A DNA stretch of 64,000 bases from Melieria omissa (lineage: Eukaryota > Arthropoda > Insecta > Diptera > Ulidiidae). Position numbers and translations under genes: made by a program. This document shows positions 42,649 to 57,820 of the stretch, piece after piece; the first letter of the stretch is position 1; every line of letters starts with the position of its first letter. The stretch is taken from NCBI GenBank assembly GCA_963971225.1, contig CAXARI010000079.1:1116001-1180000 (forward strand). The letters are read 5' to 3'. The notes under the pieces were generated by a model. That model was not told the origin of the DNA. It saw nothing but the letters and a program-made list of their open reading frames with translations, and searched no databases.

Positions 42649-45600
42649 TGCAAAATCGATAAAATGCTTGTAAAATATGATGATTTTAGGTTTATAGAAA
42701 AAAAATAATGTTCCCATTTGTCATTGCCGAAAGGCCAACCAATCGCCAAAACAAAAACTACAACAACAAAAGCATCTAATTTTTTTTCATACATAGAATT
42801 TCTTGAGGAAACAAAACAAAAATCCGCGCAGCCCCCACACGTGTTGCTTCGTTGCTGTCACAACAACGACTGATTGAAAGAATGCACCTCTGATCTATAT
42901 AACCAATCAAATGCTTGTGGAACCTAAGTACGCACAATCACTTTAATCAAAATGTCGTCAAAATTAAGCCAGAGTGACCACCTTTCAATAATTTGGTAAA
43001 TAAAAAAATATCCCACCGGCAGCATGATCGAAATTATGGCTGTTAAATCTCGACCCGTTAACGGATTTTAATAATATTATACCTTATTATTTAGCTAGAC
43101 TCGTATGCTTTCTATAATAGTATCAATCATCCATCTATACCCCAAGGTTCGAAAGCAAATCGATTTGGAACGGTGACTTTGAAAAAATTGCTACTTGGGT
43201 GCAACCACTAAAATGCTTGTCAACACCAAATGCATAAGTGCATATTAATAATTGACCCCTTAAAATTTAGCCAGAGTCTTATGCTTTCTATATTGGTCCC
43301 TAACTTTTCATTATCCTTCAGGAATAATGAGCATATCGATCCGCAAGGATAACATTGAGAAACTGCCTATTACAAAATACACACTCACCACTAAAGTGCT
43401 TATAGATTCCAAACGGTATGGGTTACGTTAATAAAAAATCCCTTAAAATGTAGCTAGAGATTGCAGCTTTATCAAATTAAATCAATAATTTGATTACTAT
43501 AAGGCAATCATGAACAGATCGATGCGCAAGAGTGACATTAAATGGCTGCCTACTGCAAAATCGATAAAATGCTTGTAAAATATGATGATTCTAGGTTTTT
43601 AGAAAAAATAATAACCTTAAAACCTAGCTGGAGTTTTGAGCTTTCATAAATGGGGTCAATCTTCTCGCTATCTCAGATAATGCAGGAGAATTTCGTTGTG
43701 GAAAAGTGATATCGACCACATGATACATCTATATCAGGGGTGCCCAAAATCTTCTTATGGAAAAGCAAAATCCAATACATGTAAAGTTGCCCAAAAAAAA
43801 TGCAAACAAATTATTTAATTAATTGAATTAGTTGAAAGCACATTGTGCATTTCGCTTGACCCTTAAAATTATAAGTGAAAAAAATATAATGTTTCCATTT
43901 GTCATTGCCGAAAGGCCAACCAATCGCCTTATTATTTAGCTAGACTCGTATGCTTTCTATAATGGTATCAATCATCCTTCTATACCCCAAGGTTCGAAAG
44001 CAAATCGATTTGGAACGGTGACTTTGAAAAAATTGCTACTTGGGTGCAACCACTAAAATGCTTGTCAACACCAAATGCATAAGTGCATATTAATAATTGA
44101 CCCCTTAAAATTTAGCCAGAGTCTTATGCTTTCTATATTCATTATCCTTCAGGAATAATGAGCATATCGATCCGCAAGGATAACATTGAGAAACTGCCTA
44201 TTACAAAATACACACTCACCACTAAAGTGCTTATAGATTCCAAACGGTATGGGTTACGTTAATAAAAAACCCCTTAAAATGTAGCTAGAGATTGCAGCTT
44301 TATCAAATTAAATCAATAATTTGATTACTATAAGGCAATCATGAACAGATCGATGCGCAAGAGTGACATTAAATGGCTGCCTACTGCAAAATCGATAAAA
44401 TGCTTGTAAAATATGATGATTCTAGGTTTATAGAAAAAATAATAACCTTAAAACCTAGCTGGAGTTTTGAGCTTTGATAAATGGGGTCAATCTTCTCGCT
44501 ATCTCAAATAATGCAGGAGAATTTCGTTGTGGAAAAGTGATATCGACCACATGATACATCTATATCAGGGGTGCCCAAAGTCTTCTTATGGAAAAGCAAA
44601 AACCAATACATTTAAAGTTGCCCAAAAAAATGCAAACAAATTATTTAATTAATTGAATTAGTTGAAAGCACATTGTGCATTTCGCTTGACCCTTAAAATT
44701 ATAAGTGAAAAAAATATAATGTTCCCATTTGTCATTGCCGAAAGGCCAACCAATCGCCAACACAAAAAGCATACACACAAAAACTACAACAACAAAAGCA
44801 TCTAATTTTTTTTCATACATACAATTTCTTGAGGCAACAAAACAAAAATCCGCGCAGCCCCCACACGTGTTGCTTCGTTGCTGTCACAACAACGACTGAT
44901 TGAAAGAATGCACCTCTGATCTATATAACCAATCAAATGCTTGTGGAACCTAAGTACGCACAATCACTTTAATCAAAATGGCGTCAAAATTAAGCCAGAG
45001 TGACCACCTTTCAATAATTTGGTAAATAAAAAAATATCCCACCGGCAGCATGATCGAAATTATGGCTGTTAAATCTCGACCCGTTAACGGATTTTAATAA
45101 TATTATGCCTTATTATTTAGCTAGACTCGTATGCTTTCTATAATGGTATCAATCATCCTTCTATACCCCAAGGTTCGAAAGCAAATCGATTTGGAACGGT
45201 GACTTTGAAAAAATTGCTACTTGGGTGCAACCACTAAAATGCTTGTCAACACCAAATGCATAAGTGCATATTAATAATTGACCCCTTAAAATTTAGCCAG
45301 AGTCTTATGCTTTCTATATTGGTCCCTAACTTTTCATTATCCTTCAGGAATAATGAGCATATCGATGCGCAAGGATAACATTGAAAAACTGCCTATTACA
45401 AAATACACACTCACCACTAAAGTGCTTATAGATTCCAAACGGTATGGGCTACGTTGATAAAAAACCCCTTAAAATGTAGCTAGAGATTGCAGCTTTATCA
45501 AATTAAATCAATAATTTGATTACTATTCGGCAATCATGAACAGATCGATGCGCAAGAGTGACATTAAATGGCTGCCTACTGCAAAATCGATAAAATGCTT

Positions 45601-46484
45601 GTAAAATATGATGATTTTAGGTTTATAGAAAAAAAATAATGTTCCCATTTGTCATTGCCGAAAGGCCAACCAATCGCCAAAACAAAAACTACAACAACAA
45701 AAGCATCTAATTTTTTTTCATACATAGAATTTCTTGAGGAAACAAAACAAAAATCCGCGCAGCCCCCACACGTGTTGCTTCGTTGCTGTCACAACAACGA
45801 CTGATTGAAAGAATGCACCTCTGATCTATATAACCAATCAAATGCTTGTGGAACCTAAGTACGCACAATCACTTTAATCAAAATGTCGTCAAAATTAAGC
45901 CAGAGTGACAACCTTTCAATAATTTGGTAAATAAAAAAATATCCCACCGGCAGCATGATCGAAATTATGGCTGTTAAATCTCGACCCGTTAACGGATTTT
46001 AATAATATTATGCCTTATTATTTAGCTAGACTCGTATGCTTTCTATAATGGTATCAATCATCCTTCTATACCCCAAGGTTCGAAAGCAAATCGATTTGGA
46101 ACGGTGACTTTGAAAAAATTGCTACTTGGGTGCAACCACTAAAATGCTTGTCAACACCAAATGCATAAGTGCATATTAATAATTGACCCCTTAAAATTTA
46201 GCCAGAGTCTTATGCTTTCTATATTGGTCCCTAACTTTTCATTATCCTTCAGGAATAATGAGCATATCGATGCGCAAGGATAACATTGAAAAACTGCCTA
46301 TTACAAAATACACACTCACCACTAAAGTGCTTATAGATTCCAAACGGTATGGGCTACGTTGAAAAAAAACCCCTTAAAATGTAGCTAGAGATTGCAGCTT
46401 TATCAAATTAAATCAATAATTTGATTACTATTCGGCAATCATGAACAGATCGATGCGCAATAGTGACATTAAATGGCTGCCTAC
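42649..46484. repeat. 3836-bp four-unit higher-order repeat, copy 1
   Basis: Units at 42649 (905 bp, 275-bp deletion), 43554 (831 bp), 44385 (1195 bp) and 45580 (905 bp, 275-bp deletion). The 831-bp unit has about 350 bp removed where CAATCGCC meets TTATTATTTAGC (about 43928) and a further 14-bp loss near 44139. Followed immediately by a second copy of identical length. Confidence 0.93.
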
Positions 46485-49400
46485 TGCAAAATCGATAAAA
46501 TGCTTGTAAAATATGATGATTTTAGGTTTATAGAAAAAAAATAATGTTCCCATTTGTCATTGCCGAAAGGCCAACCAATCGCCAAAACAAAAACTACAAC
46601 AACAAAAGCATCTAATTTTTTTTCATACATAGAATTTCTTGAGGAAACAAAACAAAAATCCGCGCAGCCCCCACACGTGTTGCTTCGTTGCTGTCACAAC
46701 AACGACTGATTGAAAGAATGCACCTCTGATCTATATAACCAATCAAATGCTTGTGGAACCTAAGTACGCACAATCACTTTAATCAAAATGTCGTCAAAAT
46801 TAAGCCAGAGTGACCACCTTTCAATAATTTGGTAAATAAAAAAATATCCCACCGGCAGCATGATCGAAATTATGGCTGTTAAATCTCGACCCGTTAACGG
46901 ATTTTAATAATATTATACCTTATTATTTAGCTAGACTCGTATGCTTTCTATAATAGTATCAATCATCCATCTATACCCCAAGGTTCGAAAGCAAATCGAT
47001 TTGGAACGGTGACTTTGAAAAAATTGCTACTTGGGTGCAACCACTAAAATGCTTGTCAACACCAAATGCATAAGTGCATATTAATAATTGACCCCTTAAA
47101 ATTTAGCCAGAGTCTTATGCTTTCTATATTGGTCCCTAACTTTTCATTATCCTTCAGGAATAATGAGCATATCGATCCGCAAGGATAACATTGAGAAACT
47201 GCCTATTACAAAATACACACTCACCACTAAAGTGCTTATAGATTCCAAACGGTATGGGTTACGTTAATAAAAAATCCCTTAAAATGTAGCTAGAGATTGC
47301 AGCTTTATCAAATTAAATCAATAATTTGATTACTATAAGGCAATCATGAACAGATCGATGCGCAAGAGTGACATTAAATGGCTGCCTACTGCAAAATCGA
47401 TAAAATGCTTGTAAAATATGATGATTCTAGGTTTTTAGAAAAAATAATAACCTTAAAACCTAGCTGGAGTTTTGAGCTTTCATAAATGGGGTCAATCTTC
47501 TCGCTATCTCAGATAATGCAGGAGAATTTCGTTGTGGAAAAGTGATATCGACCACATGATACATCTATATCAGGGGTGCCCAAAATCTTCTTATGGAAAA
47601 GCAAAATCCAATACATGTAAAGTTGCCCAAAAAAAATGCAAACAAATTATTTAATTAATTGAATTAGTTGAAAGCACATTGTGCATTTCGCTTGACCCTT
47701 AAAATTATAAGTGAAAAAAATATAATGTTTCCATTTGTCATTGCCGAAAGGCCAACCAATCGCCTTATTATTTAGCTAGACTCGTATGCTTTCTATAATG
47801 GTATCAATCATCCTTCTATACCCCAAGGTTCGAAAGCAAATCGATTTGGAACGGTGACTTTGAAAAAATTGCTACTTGGGTGCAACCACTAAAATGCTTG
47901 TCAACACCAAATGCATAAGTGCATATTAATAATTGACCCCTTAAAATTTAGCCAGAGTCTTATGCTTTCTATATTCATTATCCTTCAGGAATAATGAGCA
48001 TATCGATCCGCAAGGATAACATTGAGAAACTGCCTATTACAAAATACACACTCACCACTAAAGTGCTTATAGATTCCAAACGGTATGGGTTACGTTAATA
48101 AAAAACCCCTTAAAATGTAGCTAGAGATTGCAGCTTTATCAAATTAAATCAATAATTTGATTACTATAAGGCAATCATGAACAGATCGATGCGCAAGAGT
48201 GACATTAAATGGCTGCCTACTGCAAAATCGATAAAATGCTTGTAAAATATGATGATTCTAGGTTTATAGAAAAAATAATAACCTTAAAACCTAGCTGGAG
48301 TTTTGAGCTTTGATAAATGGGGTCAATCTTCTCGCTATCTCAAATAATGCAGGAGAATTTCGTTGTGGAAAAGTGATATCGACCACATGATACATCTATA
48401 TCAGGGGTGCCCAAAGTCTTCTTATGGAAAAGCAAAAACCAATACATTTAAAGTTGCCCAAAAAAATGCAAACAAATTATTTAATTAATTGAATTAGTTG
48501 AAAGCACATTGTGCATTTCGCTTGACCCTTAAAATTATAAGTGAAAAAAATATAATGTTCCCATTTGTCATTGCCGAAAGGCCAACCAATCGCCAACACA
48601 AAAAGCATACACACAAAAACTACAACAACAAAAGCATCTAATTTTTTTTCATACATACAATTTCTTGAGGCAACAAAACAAAAATCCGCGCAGCCCCCAC
48701 ACGTGTTGCTTCGTTGCTGTCACAACAACGACTGATTGAAAGAATGCACCTCTGATCTATATAACCAATCAAATGCTTGTGGAACCTAAGTACGCACAAT
48801 CACTTTAATCAAAATGGCGTCAAAATTAAGCCAGAGTGACCACCTTTCAATAATTTGGTAAATAAAAAAATATCCCACCGGCAGCATGATCGAAATTATG
48901 GCTGTTAAATCTCGACCCGTTAACGGATTTTAATAATATTATGCCTTATTATTTAGCTAGACTCGTATGCTTTCTATAATGGTATCAATCATCCTTCTAT
49001 ACCCCAAGGTTCGAAAGCAAATCGATTTGGAACGGTGACTTTGAAAAAATTGCTACTTGGGTGCAACCACTAAAATGCTTGTCAACACCAAATGCATAAG
49101 TGCATATTAATAATTGACCCCTTAAAATTTAGCCAGAGTCTTATGCTTTCTATATTGGTCCCTAACTTTTCATTATCCTTCAGGAATAATGAGCATATCG
49201 ATGCGCAAGGATAACATTGAAAAACTGCCTATTACAAAATACACACTCACCACTAAAGTGCTTATAGATTCCAAACGGTATGGGCTACGTTGATAAAAAA
49301 CCCCTTAAAATGTAGCTAGAGATTGCAGCTTTATCAAATTAAATCAATAATTTGATTACTATTCGGCAATCATGAACAGATCGATGCGCAAGAGTGACAT

Positions 49401-50320
49401 TAAATGGCTGCCTACTGCAAAATCGATAAAATGCTTGTAAAATATGATGATTTTAGGTTTATAGAAAAAAAATAATGTTCCCATTTGTCATTGCCGAAAG
49501 GCCAACCAATCGCCAAAACAAAAACTACAACAACAAAAGCATCTAATTTTTTTTCATACATAGAATTTCTTGAGGAAACAAAACAAAAATCCGCGCAGCC
49601 CCCACACGTGTTGCTTCGTTGCTGTCACAACAACGACTGATTGAAAGAATGCACCTCTGATCTATATAACCAATCAAATGCTTGTGGAACCTAAGTACGC
49701 ACAATCACTTTAATCAAAATGTCGTCAAAATTAAGCCAGAGTGACCACCTTTCAATAATTTGGTAAATAAAAAAATATCCCACCGGCAGCATGATCGAAA
49801 TTATGGCTGTTAAATCTCGACCCGTTAACGGATTTTAATAATATTATGCCTTATTATTTAGCTAGACTCGTATGCTTTCTATAATGGTATCAATCATCCT
49901 TCTATACCCCAAGGTTCGAAAGCAAATCGATTTGGAACGGTGACTTTGAAAAAATTGCTACTTGGGTGCAACCACTAAAATGCTTGTCAACACCAAATGC
50001 ATAAGTGCATATTAATAATTGACCGCTTAAAATTTAGCCAGAGTCTTATGCTTTCTATATTGGTCCCTAACTTTTCATTATCCTTCAGGAATAATGAGCA
50101 TATCGATCCGCAAGGATAACATTGAGAAACTGCCTATTACAAAATACACACTCACCACTAAAGTGCTTATAGATTCCAAACGGTATGGGTTACGTTAATA
50201 AAAAACCCCTTAAAATGTAGCTAGAGATTGCAGCTTTATCAAATTAAATCAATAATTTGATTACTATAAGGCAATCATGAACAGATCGATGCGCAAGAGT
50301 GACATTAAATGGCTGCCTAC
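46485..50320. repeat. 3836-bp four-unit higher-order repeat, copy 2
   Basis: Units at 46485, 47390, 48221 and 49416 with the same four lengths (905, 831, 1195, 905) and the same deletion junctions as copy 1. Differences are mostly in the last unit, for example GACCACC versus GACAACC and ATCCGCAAGG versus ATGCGCAAGG. Equal lengths to the base point to a very recent duplication, or to an assembly artefact that should be excluded. Confidence 0.93.
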
Positions 50321-53300
50321 TGCAAAATCGATAAAATGCTTGTAAAATATGATGATTCTAGGTTTATAAAAAAATTAAAAACCTTAAAACCTAGCTGGAG
50401 TTTTGAGCTTTCATAAATGGGGTCAATCTTCTCGCTATCTCAGATAATGCAGGAGAATTTCGTTGTGGAAAAGTGATATCGACCACATGATACATCTATA
50501 TCAGGGGTGCCCAAAATCTTCTTATGGAAAAGCAAAATCCAATACATGTAAAGTTGCCCAAAAAAAATGCAAACAAATTATTTAATTAATTGAATTAGTT
50601 GAAAGCACATTGTGCATTTCGCTTGACCCTTAAAATTATAAGTGAAAAAAATATAATGTTCCCATTTGTCATTGCCGAAAGGCCAACCAATCGCCAAAAC
50701 AAAAAAGCATACACACAAAAACTACAACAACAAAAACATCTAATTTTTTTTCATACATAGAATTTCTTGAGGAAACAAAACAAAAATCCGCGCAGCCCCC
50801 ACACGTGTTGCTTCGTTGCTGTCACAACAACGACTGATTGAAAGAATGCACCTCTGATCTATATAACCAATCAAATGCTTGTGGAACCTAAGTACGCACA
50901 ATCACTTTAACCAAAATGTCGTCAAAATTAAGCCAGAGTGACAAACTTTCACCAATTTGGTAAATAAAAAAAATATCCCACCGGCAGCATGATCGAAATT
51001 ATGGCTCTTAAATCTCGACCCGTTAACGGATTTTAATAATATTATACCTTATTATTTAGCTAGACTCGTATGCTTTCTATAATGGTATCAATCATCCTTC
51101 TATACCCCAAGGTTCGAAAGCAAATCGATTTGGAACGGTGACTTTGAAAAAATTGCTACTTGGGTGCAACCACTAAAATGCTTGTCAACACCAAATGCAT
51201 AAGTGCATATTAATAATTGACCCCTTAAAATTTAGCCAGAGTCTTATGCTTTCTATATTGGTCCCTAACTTTTCATTATCCTTCAGGAATAATGAGCATA
51301 TCGATCCGCAAGGATAACATTGAGAAACTGCCTATTACAAAATACACACTCACCACTAAAGTGCTTATAGATTCCAAACGGTATGGGTTACGTTAATAAA
51401 AAACCCCTTAAAATGTAGCTAGAGATTGCAGCTTTATCAAATTAAATCAATAATTTGATTACTATAAGGCAATCATGAACAGATCGATGCGCAAGAGTGA
51501 CATTAAATGGCTGCCTACTGCAAAATCGATAAAATGCTTGTAAAATATGATGATTCTAGGTTTATAGAAAAAATAATAACCTTAAAACCTAGCTGGAGTT
51601 TTGAGCTTTCATAAATGGGGTCAATCTTCTCGCTATCTCAGATAATGCAGGAGAATTTCGTTGTGGAAAAGTGATATCGACCACATGATACATCTATATC
51701 AGGGGTGCCCAAAATCTTCTTATGGAAAAGCAAAATCCAATACATGTAAAGTTGCCCAAAAAAAATGCAAACAAATTATTTAATTAATTGAATTAGTTGA
51801 AAGCACATTGTGCATTTCGCTTGACCCTTAAAATTATAAGTGAAAAAAATATAATGTTCCCATTTGTCATTGCCGAAAGGCCAACCAATCGCCAACACAA
51901 AAAAGCATACACACAAAAACTACAACAACAAAAACATCTAATTTTTTTTCATACATAGAATTTCTTGAGGAAACAAAACAAAAATCCGCGCAGCCCCCAC
52001 ACGTGTTGCTTCGTTGCTGTCACAACAACGACTGATTGAAAGAATGCACCTCTGATCTATATAACCAATCAAATGCTTGTGGAACCTAAGTACGCACAAT
52101 CACTTTATTCAAAATGGCGTCAAAATTAAGCCAGAGTGACAACCTTTCACCAATTTGGTAAATAAAAAAAATATCCCACCGGCAGCATGATCGAAATTAT
52201 GGCTCTTAAATCTCGACCCGTTAACGGATTTTAATAATATTATGCCTTATTATTTAGCTAGACTCGTATGCTTTCTATAATGGTATCAATCATCCTTCTA
52301 TACCCCAAGGTTCGAAAGCAAATCGATTTGGAACGGTGACTTTGAAAAAATTGCTACTTGGGTGCAACCACTAAAATGCTTGTCAACACCAAATGCATAA
52401 GTGCATATTAATAATTGACCCCTTAAAATTTAGCCAGAGTCTTATGCTTTCTATATTGGTCCCTACCTTTTCATTATCCTTCAGGAATAATGATCATATC
52501 GATGCGCAAGGATAACATTGAAAAACTGCCTATTACAAAATACACACTCACCACTAAAGTGCTTATAGATTCCAAACGGTATGGGTTACGTTAATAAACT
52601 ACCCCTTAAAATGTAGCTAGAGATTGCAGCTTTATCAAATTAAATCAATAATTTGATTACTATTCGGCAATCATGAACAGATCGATGCGCAAGAGTGACA
52701 TTAAATGGCTGCCTACTGCAAAATCGATAAAATGCTTGTAAAATATGATGATTCTAGGTTTATAGAAAAAATAATAACCTTAAAACCTAGCTGGAGTTTT
52801 GAGCTTTCATAAATGGGGTCAATCTTCTCGCTATCTCAAATAATGCAGGAGAATTTGGTTGTGGAAAAGTGATATCGACCACATGATACATCTATATCAG
52901 GGGTGCCCAAAGTCTTCTTATGGAAAAGCAAAAACCAATACATTTAAAGTTGCCCCAAAAATGCAAACAAATTATTTAATTAATTGAATTAGTTGAAAGC
53001 ACATTGTGCATTTCGCTTGACCCTTAAAATTATAAGTGAAAAAAATATAATGTTCCCATTTGACATTGCCGAAAGGCCAACCAATCGCCAAAAACAAAAA
53101 CTACAACAACAAAAGCATCTAATTTTTTTTCATACATACAATTTCTTGAGGCAACAAAACAAAAATCCGCGCAGCCCCCACACGTTGCGTTCGTTGCTGT
53201 CACAACAACGACTGATTGAAAGAATGCACCTCTGATCTATATAACCAATCAAATGCTTGTGGAACCTAAGTACGCACAATCACTTTAATCAAAATGGCGT

Positions 53301-53897
53301 CAAAATTAAGCCAGAGTGACCACCTTTCACCAATTTGGTAAATAAAAAAAATATCCCACCGCCAGCATGATCGAAATTATGGCTGTTAAATCTCGACCCG
53401 TTAACGGATTTTAATAATATTATGCCTTATTATTTAGCTAGACTCGTATGCTTTCTATAATGGTATCAATCATCCTTCTATACCCCAAGGTTCGAAAGCA
53501 AATCGATTTGGAACGGTGACTTTGAAAAAATTGCTACTTGTGTGCAACCACTAAAATGCTTGTTAACACCAAATGCATAAGTGCATATTAATAAGTGACC
53601 CCTTAAAATTTTGCCAGAGTCTTATGCTTTCTATATTGGTCCCTAACTTTTCACTATCCTTCAGGAATAATGAGCATATCGATGCGCAAGGATAACATTG
53701 AAAAACTGCCTATTACAAAATACACACTCACCACTAAAGTGCTTATAGATTCCAAACGGTATGGGTTACGTTAATAAAAAAACCCCTTAAAATGTAGCTA
53801 GAGATTGCAGCTTTATCAAATTAAATCAATAATTTCATTACTATTAGGCAATCATGAACAAATCGATGCGCAAGGGTGACATTAAATGGCTGCCTAC
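50321..53897. repeat. Three standard satellite units (50321, 51519, 52717)
   Basis: Units of 1198, 1198 and 1181 bp. The first two share GCTCTTAAATC and AAAACATCTAAT and are probably a recent pair. The third has a one-base change in the E-box region (CACACGTTGCG), which destroys CACGTG. Confidence 0.9.
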
Positions 53898-54656
53898 TGC
53901 AAAAGCGATAAAATGCTTGTAAAATATGATGATTCTAGGTTTATAGAAAAAATAATAACCTTAAAACCTAGCTGGAGTTTTGAGTTTTCATAAATGGGGT
54001 CAATCTTCTCGCTATCTCAGATAATGCAGGAGAATTTCGTTGTGGAAAAGTGATATCGACCACATGATACATCTATATCAGGGGTGCCAAAAATCTTCTT
54101 ATGGAAAACCAAAAACCAATACATGTAAAGTCGACCAAAAAAATGCAAACAAATTATTTAATTAATTGAATTAGTTGAAAGCACATTGTGCATTTCGCTT
54201 GACCCTTAAAATTATAAGTGAAAAAAATATAATGTTCCCATTTGTCATTGCCGAAAGGCCAACCAATCGCCAAAACAAAAACTACAAAAACAAAAGCATC
54301 TAATTTTTTTTCATACATACAATTTCTTCAACAAAACAAAAATCCGCGCAGCCCCCACACGTGTCGCTTCGTTGCTGTCACAACAACGACTGATTGAAAG
54401 AATGCACCTCTGATCTATATAACCAATCAAATGCTCGTGGAACCTAAGTACGCACAATCATAATAATAATTATTACAAAATACACACTCACCACTAAAGT
54501 GCTTATAGATTCCAAACGGTATGGGTTACGTTAATAAAAAACCCCTTAAAATGTAGCTAGAGATTGCAGCTTTATCAAATTAAATCAATAATTTCATTAC
54601 TATTAGGCAATCATGAACAAATCGATGCGCAAGGGTGACATTAAATGGCTGCCTAC
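53898..54656. repeat. 759-bp rearranged satellite unit
   Basis: The non-subunit block is joined to subunit 2 near 54460-54472 through a short TAATAATAAT filler, removing about 420 bp including all of subunit 1. Flanking variants (GCAAAAGCGATAAAATG, AACAAATCGATGCG) are shared with the next unit start. Confidence 0.87.
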
Positions 54657-55853
54657 TGCAAAAGCGATAAAATGCTTGTAAAATATGATGATTCTAGGTT
54701 TATAGAAAAAATAATAACCTTAAAACCTAGCTGGAGTTTTGAGTTTTCATAAATGGGGTCAATCTTCTCGCTATCTCAGATAATGCAGGAGAATTTCGTT
54801 GTGGAAAAGTGATATCGACCACATGATACATCTATATCAGGGGTGCCCAAAATCTTCTTATGGAAAAGCAAAAATCAATACATGTAAAGTTGCCCAAAAA
54901 AAATGCAAACAAATTATTTAATTAATTGAATTAGTTGAAAGCACATTGCGCATTTCGCTTGACCCTTAAAATTATAAGTGAAAAAAATATAATGTTCCCA
55001 TTTGTCATTGCCGAAAGGCCAACCAATCGCCAACACAAAAAAGCATACACACAAAAACTACAATACAAAAGCATCTAATTTTTTTTCATACATACAATTT
55101 CTTGAGGCAACAAAACAAAAATCCGCGCAGCCCCCACACGTGTTGCTTCGTTGCTGTCACAACAACGACTGATTGAAAGAATGCACCTCTGATCTATATA
55201 ACCAATCAAATGCTTGTGCAACCTAAGTATGCACAATCACTTTAATCAAAATGGCGTCAAAATTAAGCCAGAGTGACCACCTTTCACCAATTTGGTAAAT
55301 AAAAAAAATATCCCACCGGCAGCATGATCGAAATTATGGCTCTTAAATCTCGACCCGTTAACGGATTTTAATAATATTATGCCTTATTATTTAGCTAGAC
55401 TCGTATGCTTTCTATAATGGTATCAATCATCCTTCTATACCCCAAGGTTCGAAAGCAAATCGATTTGGAACGGTGACTTTGAAAAAATTGCTACTTGGGT
55501 GCAACCACTAAAATGCTTGTCAACACCAAATGCATAAGTGCATATTAATAATTGACCCCTTAAAATTTAGCCAGAGTCTTATGCTTTCTATATTGATCCC
55601 TAACTTTTCATTATCCTTTAGGAATAATGAGCATATCGATGCGCAAGGATAACATTGAAAAACTGCCTATTACAAAATACACGCTCACCACTAAAGTGCT
55701 TATAGATTCCAAACGGTATGGGCTACATTAATAAAAAACCCCTTAAAATGTAGCTAGAGATTGCAGCTTTATCAAATTAAATCACCAATTTGATTACTAT
55801 TCCGCAATCATGAACAGATCGATGCGCAAAAGTGACATTAAATGGCTGCCTAC
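54657..55853. repeat. Standard satellite unit (54657)
   Basis: A 1197-bp long-allele unit with ACTACAATACAAAAG, a three-base loss in the CAA tract also found in the next unit. It ends in the variant CCTACTAAAAAATCG. Confidence 0.88.
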
Positions 55854-57820
55854 TAAAAAATCGATAAAATGCTTGTAAAATATGATGATTCTAGGTTTAT
55901 AGAAAAAATAATAACCTTAAAACCTAGCTGGAGTTTTGAGCTTTCATAAATGGGGTCAATCTTCTCGCAATCTCAGATAATGCAGGAGAATTTTGTTGTG
56001 GAAAAGTGATATCGACCACATGATACATCTATATCAGGGGTGCCCAAAATCTTCTTATGGAAAAGCAAAAACCAATACATGTAAAGTTGCCCAAAAAAAA
56101 TGCAATCAAATTATTTAATTAATTGAATTAGTTGAAAGCACATTGTGCATTTCGCTTGACCCTTAAAATTATAAGTGAAAAAAATATAATGTTCCCATTT
56201 GTCATTGCCGAAAGGCCAACCAATCGCCAACACAAAAAAGCATACACACAAAAACTACAATACAAAAGCATCTAATTTTTTTTCATACATACAATTTCTT
56301 GAGGCAACAAAACAAAAATCCGCGCAGCCCCCACACGTGTTGCTTCGTTGCTGTCACAACAACGACTGATTGAAAGAATGCACCTCTGATCTATATAACC
56401 AATCAAATGCTTGTGGAACCTAAGTACGCACAATCACTTTAATCAAAATGGCGTCAAAATTAAGCCAGCGTGACCACCTTTCACCAATTTGGTAAATAAA
56501 AAAAATATCCCACCGCCAGCATGATCGAAATTATGGCTGTTAAATCTCGACCCGTTAACGGATTTTAATAATATTATGCCTTATTATTTAGCTAGACTCG
56601 TATGCTTTCTATAATGGTATCAATCATCCTTCTATACCACAAGGTTCGAAAGCAAATCGATTTGGAACGGGGACTTTGAAAAAATTGCTACTTAAAACCT
56701 AGCTGGAGTTTTGAGCTTTCATAAATGGGGTCAATCTTCTCGCTATCTCAAATAATGCAGGAGAATTTCGTTGTGGAAAAGTGATATCGACCACATGATA
56801 CATCTATATTAGGGGTGCCCAAAATATTCTTATGGAAAAGCAAAAACCAATACATGTAAAGTTGCCCAAAAAAAATTCAAACAAATTATTTAATTAGTTG
56901 AATTAGTTGAAAGCACATTGCGCATTTCGCTTGACCCTTAAAATTATAAGTGAAAAAAATATAATGTTCCCATTTGTCATTGCCGAAAGGCCAACCAATC
57001 GCCAAAACAAAAACTACAACAACAAAAGCATCTAATTTTTTTTCATACATACAATTTCTTGAGGCAACAAAACAAAAATCCGCGCAGCCCCCACACGTGT
57101 TGCTTCGTTGCTATCACAACAACGACTGATTGAAAGAATGCACCTCTGATCTATATAACCAATCAAATGCTTGTGGAACCTAAGTACGCCTAATCACTTT
57201 AACCAAAATGGCGTCAAAATTAAGCCAGAGTGACCACCTTTCACCAATTTGGTAAATAAAAAAAATATCCCACCGGCAGCATGATCGAAATTATGGCTGT
57301 TAAATCTCTACCCGTTAACGGATTTTAATAATATTATGCCTTATTATTTAGCTAGACTCGTATGCTTTCTATAATGGTATCAATCATCCTTCTATACCCC
57401 AAGGTTCGAAAGCAAATCGATTTGGAACGGTGACTTTGAAAAAATTGCTACTTGGGTGCAACCACTAAAATGCTTGTCAACACCAAATGCATAAGTGCAT
57501 TTTAATAATTGACCCCTTAAAATTTAGCCAGAGTCTTATGCTTTCTATATTGGTCCCTACCTTTTCATTATCCTTCAGGAATAATGAGCATATCGATGCG
57601 CAAGGATAACATTGAAAAACTGCCTATTACAAAATACACACTCACCACTAAAGTGCTCATAGATTCCAAACGGTATGGGTTACGTTAATAAAAAACCCCT
57701 TAAAATGTAGCTAGAGATTGCAGCTGTATCAAATTAAATCAATAATTTGATTACTATTCCGCAATCATGAACAGATCGATGCGCAAAAGTGACATTAAAT
57801 GGCTGCCTACTGCAAAATCG
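55854..57820. repeat. Fused satellite segment, 1967 bp
   Basis: A unit breaks off in subunit 1 at about 56693, where GCTACTT is followed by AAAACCTAGCTGG of subunit 4; a further full run to 57820 follows. The two parents share CTT at the join. The result is one truncated copy (about 840 bp) followed by one nearly complete copy. Confidence 0.87.
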
